From Rudaea cellulosilytica DSM 22992 (GTDB lineage Bacteria > Pseudomonadota > Gammaproteobacteria > Xanthomonadales > Rhodanobacteraceae): a stretch of DNA of 64,000 nt. This document shows, piece by piece, positions 17,260 to 25,246 of the stretch (the stretch's first letter is position 1; the number at the start of each line of letters is the position of its first letter). The position numbers and the translations under genes are program-made. The stretch is taken from assembly GCF_000378125.1 (NCBI RefSeq), contig NZ_KB899242.1:620001-684000 (forward strand), read 5' to 3'. The notes beneath the pieces are model-generated. The model was not told the origin of the DNA and searched no databases. It worked only from the letters and a program-made list of their open reading frames with translations.

Positions 17260-17672
17260 CGATTCTTAACGCGGATAAGAGCGGATTGATCGAGGCAGAC
17301 TTGACCGAACAGGTTATTGGAGTGTTTTACTCCGTCTACAACGAGCTCCAGCACGGGTTCGTCGAAGGCGTCTATGAAAACGCATTGGCGTTTGCGTTGC
17401 GCGAAGAAGGGCTATATGTGGAGCAGCAGGCGCCCCTGTCCGTTTCGTTTCGCGGTCGCATCGTCGGCGAGTTTCGAGCGGATCTTGTCGTGGAAAAACG
17501 TTTGCTGATCGAACTGAAAGTGGCCTCGAAGATCAACGATGCGCATGAAGCGCAACTGTTGAACTATCTCAAGACGACGGGGCTTCATGTGGGCCTGTTG
17601 TTGAACTTTGGCCCCACAGCTCAAGTAAGGCGCCGAATCTTCGACTCAAAAAATCCGCTCTTATCCGAGTAA
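17238..17672 (+). CDS. GxxExxY protein (PD-(D/E)xK nuclease-like, PDDEXK_3)
   Basis: A protein of up to 144 residues of the GxxExxY family. The name motif is GFVEGVY at residues 40-46. The PD-(D/E)xK core is visible as D82 (FRADLVV), E92 and K94 (LIELKV), so the nuclease active site looks intact; no activity has been assigned to the family. Possible starts are ATG 17238 (overlapping the VOC gene by 22 bases) and GTG 17256 (GTGA overlap); the true one is uncertain. Both ends of the reading frame lie inside the inverted repeats (NADKSGL at the N-terminus, NPLLSE at the C-terminus). G+C is visibly lower than in the flanking genes. Confidence 0.85.
   Translation: MLPSVGVTILNADKSGLIEADLTEQVIGVFYSVYNELQHGFVEGVYENALAFALREEGLYVEQQAPLSVSFRGRIVGEFRADLVVEKRLLIELKVASKINDAHEAQLLNYLKTTGLHVGLLLNFGPTAQVRRRIFDSKNPLLSE
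17266..17287 (+). repeat. Left 22-bp inverted repeat of the GxxExxY unit
   Basis: TTAACGCGGATAAGAGCGGA followed by TT. It is the exact reverse complement of 17672-17693 and encodes residues LNADKSGL of the GxxExxY reading frame. Confidence 0.9.
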
Positions 17673-17693
17673 ATCCGCTCTTATCCGCGTTAA
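17651..17693 (-). repeat. Right inverted repeat of the GxxExxY unit, with a tandem partial copy
   Basis: 17672-17693 is the exact reverse complement of the left repeat. Directly before it, 17651-17670 repeats 17671-17690 with one difference in 20 bases. The gene's TAA stop (17670-17672) falls at the junction. Confidence 0.9.
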
Positions 17694-17700
17694 GTAAATT

Positions 17701-19710
17701 ATGTTCAACAAAATCCTCATAGCCAACCGCGGCGAGATCGCATGCCGCATCATCCGCACCGCGCGGCGCCTCGGCATTCAGACCGTCGCGGTGTACTCGG
17801 AAGCCGACGCGACCGCGCAGCATGTTCGCCAGGCCGACTTCGCCTACCCTATCGGCGGCCCGCGGCCGGCGGATTCGTATCTGCGCGGCGATGCGATCAT
17901 CGAGGTCGCGAAGAAATCGGGCGCGCAGGCAATCCATCCCGGCTACGGCTTCCTGTCCGAGAATGCCGACTTCGCCGAGGCCTGTGAACAAGCCGGCATC
18001 GTGTTCATCGGTCCTTCCGCCGGTTCGATGCGCAAGATGGGCTCGAAGGCCGGCGCCAAAGAGTTGATGTCGGGACACGGCGTGCCCGTGGTGCCGGGCT
18101 ACACCGGCGAAGACCAGGATGCTGTGCTGCTCGCGCGCGAAGCGCAGCGCATCGGTTTTCCGTTGATGATCAAAGCCGCCTACGGCGGCGGCGGCAAAGG
18201 CATGCGCATCGTGCGCGCGGCCGACGAATTCGCCGCGAATCTCGAATCCTGCCAGCGCGAAGCGAAGAGCGCGTTCGGCCGCGACCGCGTGTTGCTCGAA
18301 CGCTACGTCGAAACGCCGCGCCATATCGAATTCCAGATCTTCGGCGATACGCACGGCAACGCGATCCATTTGAACGAGCGCGAATGCTCGGCGCAGCGCC
18401 GCTACCAGAAAGTGCTCGAGGAAACGCCCTCTCCGTTCCTCACCCCCGAGCTGCGCGCGAAGATGGGCGACGCCGCGATCAAAGCCGCGCGCGCGCTCGA
18501 CTACGTCAACGCCGGCACGGTCGAATTCATCGTCGGTCCGCAGGGCGATTTCTATTTCATGGAGATCAACACGCGCCTGCAGGTCGAGCATCCGGTCACC
18601 GAGATGGTGCTGCATCTCGACCTTGTCGAACTGCAATTGCGCGTCGCCGCGGGCGAGGCATTGCCGGCTTCGCTTCTGCGCAACAAATCGGTGCCGCAGG
18701 ATGGCCACGCGATCGAGCTGCGCCTCTACGCCGAAGATCCTGCGCGGGGATTTTTGCCCGGCTCGGGCAGGCTGCAGCGGCTGCAACTGCCCGCTCCGAA
18801 TGCGCATGTGCGCATCGACTCGGGCGTGATCGAAGGTGACACGGTGACGATCTTCTACGACCCGATGATCGCCAAGCTGATCGTCTGGGACCGCGATCGC
18901 CCGTCGGCGTTGCAGCGCATGCGCGAGGCGATCGCCCAATGCGCGGTGACCGGACCGAAGTCGAACATCGATTTCCTCGAGCGCCTCGTGCGCCATCCCG
19001 CGGTGATCGAAGGCCGCATCGACACGGGCTACCTCGACCGCCACCTCGCCGAATTCCTGCCGGCCGACGCCGCGCCCGATCAGGCGATGCTGTTTGCCGC
19101 GGCGACCGCGGTGTTGCTGGCCGAGGAAGCGTCCACACCGCAACTTGCACGCGCCAGCGGCGATCCGTACTCGCCCTGGGCACGCGCCGACGCCTGGCGC
19201 ATCGGCCACTCGGGCAAGCGCATCGTCTGCTTCGCGCACGACGGCGAGCGCATCGAAGTCGACGCGCACGGCGCAAACGGCAGCTACGAATTGAACATCG
19301 GCGAGACACGCTGCAAGGTCGCCAATGCGCGTTTCGCCGACGGCTTCCTCAACGCCGAGCTCGACGGCGAAGCGCGCCGCTGGCGCAGCGAGGTCGACGC
19401 CGACGGCGTGCTGCTGCATGACGGCGAACGCCGCGCCTGGCTCACCCGCGTCGCCGCATTCGCCTATGCGAAATCGGCGCAGACCAGCGGCGACCGCATC
19501 GTCGCGCCGATGCCCGGCCGCATCGTGTTGGTCAAGACCAAGAAAGGTGACCGTGTTACTGAAGGCCAGGAATTGATCGTGATGGAAGCGATGAAGATGG
19601 AAATCACGCTCAAGGCGCCACGCGCGGTGAAGATCGCGATCGTGAGTGCGAAAGTCGGTGAGTTCGTCGAGGCCGACGCGGTGCTCGCGCACTTCGAGGC
19701 GGAAGAATGA
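17701..19710 (+). CDS. liuD: Methylcrotonyl-CoA carboxylase, biotin-carboxylase/biotin-carrier (alpha) subunit
   Basis: A 669-residue protein with three parts: an N-terminal biotin carboxylase (NRGEIACRIIRTARRLG, the ATP-grasp loop AAYGGGGKGMRI, HIEFQIFGDTHGN, EINTRLQVEHPVTEM), a middle region typical of methylcrotonyl-CoA and propionyl-CoA carboxylases, and a C-terminal biotinyl domain with the lysine in MEAMKMEI. With the beta subunit at 8447 it carboxylates 3-methylcrotonyl-CoA. The sequence directly before the ATG (GTTAAGTAAATT) shows no ribosome-binding site, because it lies just after the GxxExxY unit. The stop overlaps the next gene by 4 bases. Confidence 0.94.
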   Translation: MFNKILIANRGEIACRIIRTARRLGIQTVAVYSEADATAQHVRQADFAYPIGGPRPADSYLRGDAIIEVAKKSGAQAIHPGYGFLSENADFAEACEQAGIVFIGPSAGSMRKMGSKAGAKELMSGHGVPVVPGYTGEDQDAVLLAREAQRIGFPLMIKAAYGGGGKGMRIVRAADEFAANLESCQREAKSAFGRDRVLLERYVETPRHIEFQIFGDTHGNAIHLNERECSAQRRYQKVLEETPSPFLTPELRAKMGDAAIKAARALDYVNAGTVEFIVGPQGDFYFMEINTRLQVEHPVTEMVLHLDLVELQLRVAAGEALPASLLRNKSVPQDGHAIELRLYAEDPARGFLPGSGRLQRLQLPAPNAHVRIDSGVIEGDTVTIFYDPMIAKLIVWDRDRPSALQRMREAIAQCAVTGPKSNIDFLERLVRHPAVIEGRIDTGYLDRHLAEFLPADAAPDQAMLFAAATAVLLAEEASTPQLARASGDPYSPWARADAWRIGHSGKRIVCFAHDGERIEVDAHGANGSYELNIGETRCKVANARFADGFLNAELDGEARRWRSEVDADGVLLHDGERRAWLTRVAAFAYAKSAQTSGDRIVAPMPGRIVLVKTKKGDRVTEGQELIVMEAMKMEITLKAPRAVKIAIVSAKVGEFVEADAVLAHFEAEE

Positions 19711-20357
19711 GGCTCGCGGCGGCAATGTTATGCCTTGCTGCCGTGAGTGGTTGCGTCGATACCGTGTTCGAATCACTGCCCGGCAAGCACATCAGCCCGT
19801 GCGATCCGCGCTTTGTCGGCACATGGCGACTGCTGAACCAGGAAAAAGACCGCAAGGCTGATGAGAATTTGTTTCTCGTGGTCGACCCCGGCTGCAAGAC
19901 CTTGCATTTGTTCGAGAACGGCAAGGACGATACTGACACCGACGCCAAGACTCATCTGGCGTTTGCATCGGTCGGCGCGAAATCCATCCTCACGGTCAAG
20001 TTTGACGACGAACAATCGCATACCGACGGCGTGGACTGGTCGAATGGCTATCACTATTTTCTCTACGACATGCGCAACGGCGAGATCCGTCTGCGTCCGA
20101 CTGACGACGCTGCAGTCGCGCATTTCATCATCGATGGCAAACTTCAGGGCCGCACGGAGAAGATTTCGAAGATGCCGGGCGGGCGACGCTCCGGCGATGG
20201 CATGATGCTGCACAGTTACGTTGCCGGCGATTCCGAAGCCATGGCCAAAGCCGTCGAGCTTCGCGGTGTGTTCGCCGCTACCCCCTACTTCACCTTGAAA
20301 CCCGCCAGCGATGCCGAAATATCGGCATCAGCCAAACCCCTGCCAACATCGAAATGA
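19707..20357 (+). CDS. Lipoprotein of unknown function inside the leucine operon
   Basis: A 216-residue protein with a lipobox (CLAAVSGC, cysteine at residue 16). The mature part begins with CDPRFVGTWRLLNQEKD, resembling small lipocalin-like 'W-x-L' beta-barrel lipoproteins, and is mostly beta strand. It overlaps liuD (ATGA) and the HMG-CoA lyase gene (ATGA) by 4 bases each, so it is translated within the catabolic operon. No known role in leucine degradation fits; a ligand-binding or envelope-stress role is a guess. Confidence 0.75.
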   Translation: MRLAAAMLCLAAVSGCVDTVFESLPGKHISPCDPRFVGTWRLLNQEKDRKADENLFLVVDPGCKTLHLFENGKDDTDTDAKTHLAFASVGAKSILTVKFDDEQSHTDGVDWSNGYHYFLYDMRNGEIRLRPTDDAAVAHFIIDGKLQGRTEKISKMPGGRRSGDGMMLHSYVAGDSEAMAKAVELRGVFAATPYFTLKPASDAEISASAKPLPTSK

Positions 20358-21244
20358 CCACGCCCAGCCAAGTCCGCATCGTCGAAGTCGGCCCGCGCGA
20401 CGGCTTGCAGAACGAGAAAGCCATTGTGCCGACGCCGACGAAGATCGAACTGATCGACCGGCTTTCGGCGACCGGCCTGCAAACGATCGAAGCGACGAGT
20501 TTCGTCAGCCCGAAATGGGTGCCGCAGCTGGCCGACGCGGCCGAGGTCTACACCGGCATTCAGAAGAAGCCCGGCCTGCGCTACCCGGTACTCGTGCCGA
20601 ACCTGCAGGGCTATGCACGCGCCCGCGAAGTCGGGGTCGACGAAATCGCCGTGTTCACCGCGGCGAGCGAAGCGTTCAATCGCAAAAACATCAACGCCTC
20701 GATCGCCGAATCGCTCGAGCGCTTCGCGCCCGTGATCGAGCGTGCGAAAGCCGACGCCGTCGCTGTGCGCGGCTACGTCTCGACCGTGCTCGGCTGCCCT
20801 TACCAGGGCGAAGTGCCGTTGGCCGACGTCGTGCGCGTGGCCAAGGCGCTGCATGCGATGGGCTGCTACGAGATCTCGCTCGGCGACACGATCGGCATCG
20901 GCACGCCGGCGAAGGCGCGCGCGATGCTCGCCGCGGTCTCTGCCGAAGTGCCGATGTCCGCGCTCGCAATCCATTTCCACGACACGCGCGGACAGGCGCT
21001 CGCCAACATCCTCGCCTGCCTCGAACTCGGCGTCGGCGTGATCGACTCGGCCGTCTCCGGCGTCGGCGGCTGTCCCTACGCGCGCGGTGCGAGCGGCAAT
21101 GTCGCCAGCGAAGACGTGGTCTACATGCTGCACGGCATGGGCATCGCCACGGGCATCGATCTCGACAAGCTCATCGAGACCGGACGATGGCTCAGCGCGC
21201 AGCTCGCGCGCGACAACGGCAGCAAGGTCGGCAAAGCCGCCTGA
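20354..21244 (+). CDS. liuE: Hydroxymethylglutaryl-CoA lyase
   Basis: A 296-residue TIM-barrel lyase that splits HMG-CoA into acetyl-CoA and acetoacetate, the last step of leucine catabolism. Seen motifs: VEVGPRDGLQNEK (metal aspartate and catalytic arginine), SLGDTIGIGTP, AIHFHDTRGQ and the signature VSGVGGCPYARGASGNVA with the catalytic cysteine. It is the last gene of the operon and converges with the Sel1-type gene only 13 bases away. Confidence 0.94.
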   Translation: MTTPSQVRIVEVGPRDGLQNEKAIVPTPTKIELIDRLSATGLQTIEATSFVSPKWVPQLADAAEVYTGIQKKPGLRYPVLVPNLQGYARAREVGVDEIAVFTAASEAFNRKNINASIAESLERFAPVIERAKADAVAVRGYVSTVLGCPYQGEVPLADVVRVAKALHAMGCYEISLGDTIGIGTPAKARAMLAAVSAEVPMSALAIHFHDTRGQALANILACLELGVGVIDSAVSGVGGCPYARGASGNVASEDVVYMLHGMGIATGIDLDKLIETGRWLSAQLARDNGSKVGKAA

Positions 21245-21257
21245 GAGACGGCTGCCT

Positions 21258-22049
21258 CTACGGTTTCTTTTCCGCCGTCGGTGCGGGCTGGCTGCCGTTG
21301 GAGACGCCTACCGGCTGGCCAACGTCCACCGCGCCGAATTGTGTGTGGACGAAATCGCTGAACTGATCCTTCACCGCACTGATGAATTTCGCCGCGTTGA
21401 CCGTGCGCGTGACGCCCTCGGTGCGCCCGCCTTGCAGCGCGCCGGTGTTCGCGTCGAAAACCGGGTTCGCCATCTGATCGCCGCCGCCCCCGCCGAAACT
21501 GCCGTAGGTGATCGTCGTGTACTCGGGCGGCCCGTTAAGCGAGCCCTTGTCGCGGATGAGCTGATCATTGAATTTCTTGCCCGCGCGGTCGAGCGTGACT
21601 TTGTCGTCATAGTCGACCTTGAGTTGCTTCCAAATCTCTCCGGCGGCGGCACGCTGCTCGGCGTTCAGGCTGGCATAGGCTTCGCCGACCGCCTTGTCGA
21701 CGTCGGGCGTATGCGTTTGCGCGGCGATACCGAGCCACGCGGTGCCCCGAATCTTGTCGGCCGGCACGCCTTCGGCGCCGTGCAGATAAAGCATGCCGAC
21801 ATCGAACTGGGCGATCTTGTTACCCCAGTAGCTCGCCTTCTCGTACATCTCGAGCGCTTGGCGGAAATTCTTTCGCTTCACCGCATCCTGCGCGCGTTGT
21901 TCGTAGTACTTGCCCGGCAGATATTTGATCGTGATCGAGGGATCGCTGGCGAACGAATTCTCGGCGGATTCGGCGGCGCGCACAGGTGCGGCAAGAAGAG
22001 CAGATGCGAGTAGCGCTGCGCCAGCGAGGCGGGAAGCAGAATGAAGCAC
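21258..22049 (-). CDS. Exported Sel1/TPR-repeat protein
   Basis: A 263-residue protein with a signal peptide (LAGAALLASALLAAPVRAAE). Residues about 48-120 hold Sel1-like repeats (AVKRKNFRQALEMYEKASYWGN, then KIAQFDVGMLYLHGAEGVPAD). The C-terminal half is Gly/Pro-rich and lacks a known domain. Sel1 proteins are usually adaptors in the periplasm. It is divergent from nothing nearby and sits between the leucine and hydroxyproline clusters. Confidence 0.78.
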   Translation of the reverse strand: MLHSASRLAGAALLASALLAAPVRAAESAENSFASDPSITIKYLPGKYYEQRAQDAVKRKNFRQALEMYEKASYWGNKIAQFDVGMLYLHGAEGVPADKIRGTAWLGIAAQTHTPDVDKAVGEAYASLNAEQRAAAGEIWKQLKVDYDDKVTLDRAGKKFNDQLIRDKGSLNGPPEYTTITYGSFGGGGGDQMANPVFDANTGALQGGRTEGVTRTVNAAKFISAVKDQFSDFVHTQFGAVDVGQPVGVSNGSQPAPTAEKKP

Positions 22050-22147
22050 GTCGATCTCTCCTCGAACGGGGCCGATTCAAAAGACAATACCGGCGCGGGT
22101 TCGTTCCCTGCCGCACGCATGCATCGGGTTCGCGATTCCAATGATCG

Positions 22148-22852
22148 CTACGCGCGCGCCAGCTTGCGATACGCACGCGGTGTCATGCCGACCGTCGCCT
22201 TGAACTGACGCGCGAACGCGCTCTGGTCGGCAAAGCCGCAGGCGTGACCGATTTCGGCGATGCCGTCCGCGCCGGAGAGCAGGCGCATCGCCGCCTCGAT
22301 GCGCATGCGCGTCAGCGCCTGCTGCGGCGTGATCTGGAACACATTGCGGAAATGCCGTTCGAGCTGGGCCAGCGACACGCCGGCCAATTCGGCCAACTTC
22401 GCCATGCGCACATTGTCCGCATAGTGGCACTGCAGATGATCGATCACGCGGCGCAGGCGGTCGTAGGTCGGATGACGGCCGTCCGGCTGGCCGAGGTCGC
22501 GCGAGATGCCGACCAGGCCGCGCACCTTGCCTCGCACACGCAACGGATGCTTGCGCGTCAGGCACCAGCCCGGCGCACGATTCGGGAAGATGTGCACTTC
22601 GAGCTGATCCTCGATCGTCTCGCCGGCGAGCACGCGCCGATCCTGCGCCGCGTAGGAGCCCCCCATGTGCGTGGGAAACAAGTCTGCCACGCCGCGCCCG
22701 ATCACCTGCGCGCGATTCTTCAGGCCGAGCCGGCGCACGAGGGTCAGGTTCGCGTGCGTGTAGCGCCCGGCCGCGTCCTTGACGAAGAACACGACGTCGG
22801 GGAGTGCGTCGAACAGGCTTTCCAACTCGGTGGCGGGAATGGCAATCGTCAC
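22148..22852 (-). CDS. AraC-family regulator with an N-terminal PAS domain (probable hydroxyproline regulator)
   Basis: A 234-residue regulator. The GTG at 22852 is preferred over the start at 22909 because it begins right at the PAS domain and leaves room for a promoter. Residues about 8-115 form a PAS fold ([19 protein letters not shown]), and about 135-234 a double-HTH AraC domain ending [19 protein letters not shown]. It is transcribed divergently from the hydroxyproline epimerase 80 bases away, the usual place for the activator of this pathway. Confidence 0.85.
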   Translation of the reverse strand: MTIAIPATELESLFDALPDVVFFVKDAAGRYTHANLTLVRRLGLKNRAQVIGRGVADLFPTHMGGSYAAQDRRVLAGETIEDQLEVHIFPNRAPGWCLTRKHPLRVRGKVRGLVGISRDLGQPDGRHPTYDRLRRVIDHLQCHYADNVRMAKLAELAGVSLAQLERHFRNVFQITPQQALTRMRIEAAMRLLSGADGIAEIGHACGFADQSAFARQFKATVGMTPRAYRKLARA

Positions 22853-22932
22853 GTGAAAATTGTGCCGAATTCCGCATCGAAACGCAGCAAGTCTTTCTAG
22901 ACTGCGCAACGAGGCGCAGCGAAGATGCCGAC

Positions 22933-23886
22933 ATGCATAAGATAGAGATCATCGATTCGCACACCGGCGGCGAACCTACGCGAGTTGTCGTTGCCGGCTT
23001 TCCCGATCTTGGCAGCGGTCCGTTGGCCGAACGCCGCGAGCGCTTCCGCCGCGAATTCGACCGCTGGCGCAGCGCGATCGCCTGCGAGCCGCGCGGCTCC
23101 GACACGATGGTCGGTGCGCTGTTGTTGCCGGCCGTCGACCCGAAGGCCTGCACCGGCGTGATCTTCTTCAACAACGTCGGCACTCTCGGCATGTGCGGGC
23201 ACGGCAGCATCGGCGTGATCCGCACCCTCGCCCACCTCGGTCGCATTGCGCCGGGCCTGCATAGGCTGGAAACGCCGGTCGGCATGGTCGGCGCGGAGCT
23301 GCACGCCGACGGCCGCGTATCGATAGCCAACGTCGAAAGCTATCGCCTCGCGACGAACGTGCGCGTCGATGTCCCCGGTTTCGGCGCGGTGACCGGCGAC
23401 ATCGCCTGGGGCGGCAACTGGTTCTTCATCACCAAGGATTCGCCGGTGCCTTTGGACTTCGCGCGTGTGCGCGAACTGACTGCGTATACCGAGAACGTGC
23501 GCCTCGCGCTGCAAGCAAACCACATCACCGGCGCGGACGGCGCCGAGATCGACCACATCGAGATCAACGCCGTCTCGCTCACACCCGGCGTCGATGCGCG
23601 CAACTTCGTGCTCTGCCCGGGCCTCGCCTACGACCGCAGTCCCTGCGGCACCGGCACGAGCGCGAAGATCGCCTGCCTCGCCGCCGACGGCAAGCTCGCC
23701 CCCGGTGCGACGTGGCGACAGGAAAGCATCCTCGGCAGCGTGTTCGATGCAACGTATGCCCTCGGCGCGCGAGGTGTGCTGCCGCGCATCACCGGCAGCG
23801 CGCACGTGACGTCGCAGGGCGCGCTGTTCATCGATCCCGCCGACCCGTTCGCCTGGGGCATCGGCGCCGAAGCCGGGCGCGCGTGA
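22933..23886 (+). CDS. 4-hydroxyproline 2-epimerase
   Basis: A 317-residue member of the proline racemase fold that interconverts trans-4-hydroxy-L-proline and cis-4-hydroxy-D-proline. The two catalytic cysteines are in [10 protein letters not shown] and [10 protein letters not shown]; both present means an epimerase rather than the Thr-containing dehydratase relatives. The N-terminus [13 protein letters not shown] is typical. It starts the catabolic operon and overlaps the next gene (GTGA). Confidence 0.92.
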   Translation: MHKIEIIDSHTGGEPTRVVVAGFPDLGSGPLAERRERFRREFDRWRSAIACEPRGSDTMVGALLLPAVDPKACTGVIFFNNVGTLGMCGHGSIGVIRTLAHLGRIAPGLHRLETPVGMVGAELHADGRVSIANVESYRLATNVRVDVPGFGAVTGDIAWGGNWFFITKDSPVPLDFARVRELTAYTENVRLALQANHITGADGAEIDHIEINAVSLTPGVDARNFVLCPGLAYDRSPCGTGTSAKIACLAADGKLAPGATWRQESILGSVFDATYALGARGVLPRITGSAHVTSQGALFIDPADPFAWGIGAEAGRA

Positions 23887-24980
23887 ACACGTTCGACCTG
23901 ATCGTCGTCGGCGCCGGCATCGTCGGCGCGGCCTGCGCGGACCTCGCCGCGGCGGAGGGCCTGCGCGTCGCAATCGTCGAACCCGGCCCCGTCGGCGGCG
24001 GCGCCACCGCGGCGTCGATGGGCCATCTCGTCGTAATGGACGACGACCCGGCCGAACTCGCACTGTCGCGCCATTCGCAGCAGATGTGGGAAGCCTATGC
24101 GCAACTGCCCGAAGCCGAATTCAGCCGCTGCGGCACGCTGTGGGTCGCGCGCGACGAACGAGAGTACGCGGGCATCGCGGCGAAGATCGCACGCCTCGCG
24201 CAGGCTGGCGTCGTTGCCGAAGCGGTCGATGCGAAGGCACTGTATGAACTCGAACCCGAACTCGCCCGCGGCCTCGCCGGCGGCATGCTCGTCGCCGCGG
24301 AAGCCGTGGTCTATCCGCCGCGCGTCGCCGAGTTTCTCGTCAAGCGCGCGACCACGCGCAACACTCAGCTGCATCTCGGTCGCCGCGTACACGCGCTGAG
24401 CGGCGACGGCGTCGTGCTGGATGGCGGCACGCGCCTGAGCGGCCCCGTGCTCGTCGCCACGGGCTGCGCCCTGCCCGAGTTGCTGCCGATGCTGCCGCTG
24501 CGCGCGCGCAAAGGCCATCTCGTCATCACCGATCGCTATCCGGCATTCGTGCGCCATCAACTGCTCGAACTCGGTTACGCCGACAGTGCGCACGGCAACG
24601 CGCCCACCTCGGTCGCGTTCAATGTGCAGCCGCGTCCGACCGGGCAAGTGCTGATCGGCTCGTCGCGCGAATTCGACTCTTCGAGCGAGGTCTCGATGAC
24701 CATCGTGCGGCGCATGCTCGAGCGCGCGTTCGCCTTCCTACCGCGCCTGTGCGATCTGCAGGCCTTGCGCATCTGGACCGGCTTGCGCCCGACCACGCCG
24801 GACGGCCGCCCCTACCTCGGCGCGGTGCCCGGGCTGCGCGATGTCTGGGTTGCCGCGGGCCACGAAGGACTCGGCATAACGACGGCGCTTGCCAGCGCAC
24901 ACCTTGTCATCGATCAGCTGCTCGGGCGTCGCAGTGCGATCGATCCGGCTCCCTACCTGCCGTCGCGAGTGCGCGCATGA
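23883..24980 (+). CDS. D-hydroxyproline dehydrogenase, FAD-containing (DadA/SoxB-like) beta subunit
   Basis: A 365-residue D-amino-acid-dehydrogenase-type flavoprotein. It starts with GTG overlapping the epimerase stop and opens with the dinucleotide-binding motif [20 protein letters not shown]. The C-terminal [18 protein letters not shown] and [16 protein letters not shown] are typical of the family's FAD site. Together with the next two genes it matches the heterotrimeric dehydrogenases that convert cis-4-hydroxy-D-proline to pyrroline-4-hydroxy-2-carboxylate. Confidence 0.9.
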   Translation: MNTFDLIVVGAGIVGAACADLAAAEGLRVAIVEPGPVGGGATAASMGHLVVMDDDPAELALSRHSQQMWEAYAQLPEAEFSRCGTLWVARDEREYAGIAAKIARLAQAGVVAEAVDAKALYELEPELARGLAGGMLVAAEAVVYPPRVAEFLVKRATTRNTQLHLGRRVHALSGDGVVLDGGTRLSGPVLVATGCALPELLPMLPLRARKGHLVITDRYPAFVRHQLLELGYADSAHGNAPTSVAFNVQPRPTGQVLIGSSREFDSSSEVSMTIVRRMLERAFAFLPRLCDLQALRIWTGLRPTTPDGRPYLGAVPGLRDVWVAAGHEGLGITTALASAHLVIDQLLGRRSAIDPAPYLPSRVRA

Positions 24981-25246
24981 ATACAACGGCGAAGCCCGTG
25001 TGTCTGCACGTCGACGGCGTGGCGGTCGAAGCACCGGTCGGCGCCAGCGTCGCTGCGGCGATCGCCCAGGTCACGCTGCGCTTCGGTCGCCGACCCGGCG
25101 GCGGTGCGCGTGCGCCGCTGTGCGGCATGGGTGTGTGCTTTGAATGTCGCGTGCGCATCGACGGCATCGATCATCAGCGCGCCTGCATGACGATCGTACG
25201 CGAAGGCATGCGCGTGGAAACCGCGATGGAGCCGGCGCATGGCTGA
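24977..25246 (+). CDS. D-hydroxyproline dehydrogenase, [2Fe-2S] gamma subunit
   Basis: An 89-residue ferredoxin-like subunit. Iron-sulfur ligands are the cysteines in PLCGMGVCFECRV and QRAC. It overlaps the beta gene by 4 bases and the alpha gene by 8, a fixed arrangement for this three-subunit enzyme family. It should carry electrons between the flavins. Confidence 0.9.
   Translation: MNTTAKPVCLHVDGVAVEAPVGASVAAAIAQVTLRFGRRPGGGARAPLCGMGVCFECRVRIDGIDHQRACMTIVREGMRVETAMEPAHG

Larger units (their letters stand above)
17266..17693. mobile_element. Inverted-repeat-bounded unit carrying the GxxExxY gene
   Basis: A 428-bp unit bounded by perfect 22-bp inverted repeats (17266-17287 and 17672-17693; core AACGCGGATAAGAGCGGATT). 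It contains almost only the GxxExxY reading frame and sits between two genes of the leucine operon. Removing it would leave the VOC stop and the liuD start about 13 bases apart, as expected within an operon. No target-site duplication is evident. Mobility is inferred. Confidence 0.6.

Noticed and set aside
17260-17700. Target-site duplication around the GxxExxY unit
   Set aside because: The bases just outside the two repeats (GTGACGATTC and GTAAATTATG) do not match, so a classical transposition footprint is not claimed.
17569-19776. A 735-residue minus-strand open frame
   Set aside because: Antisense to liuD, whose biotin-carboxylase and biotinyl motifs are unmistakable; the composition is that of a shadow frame.
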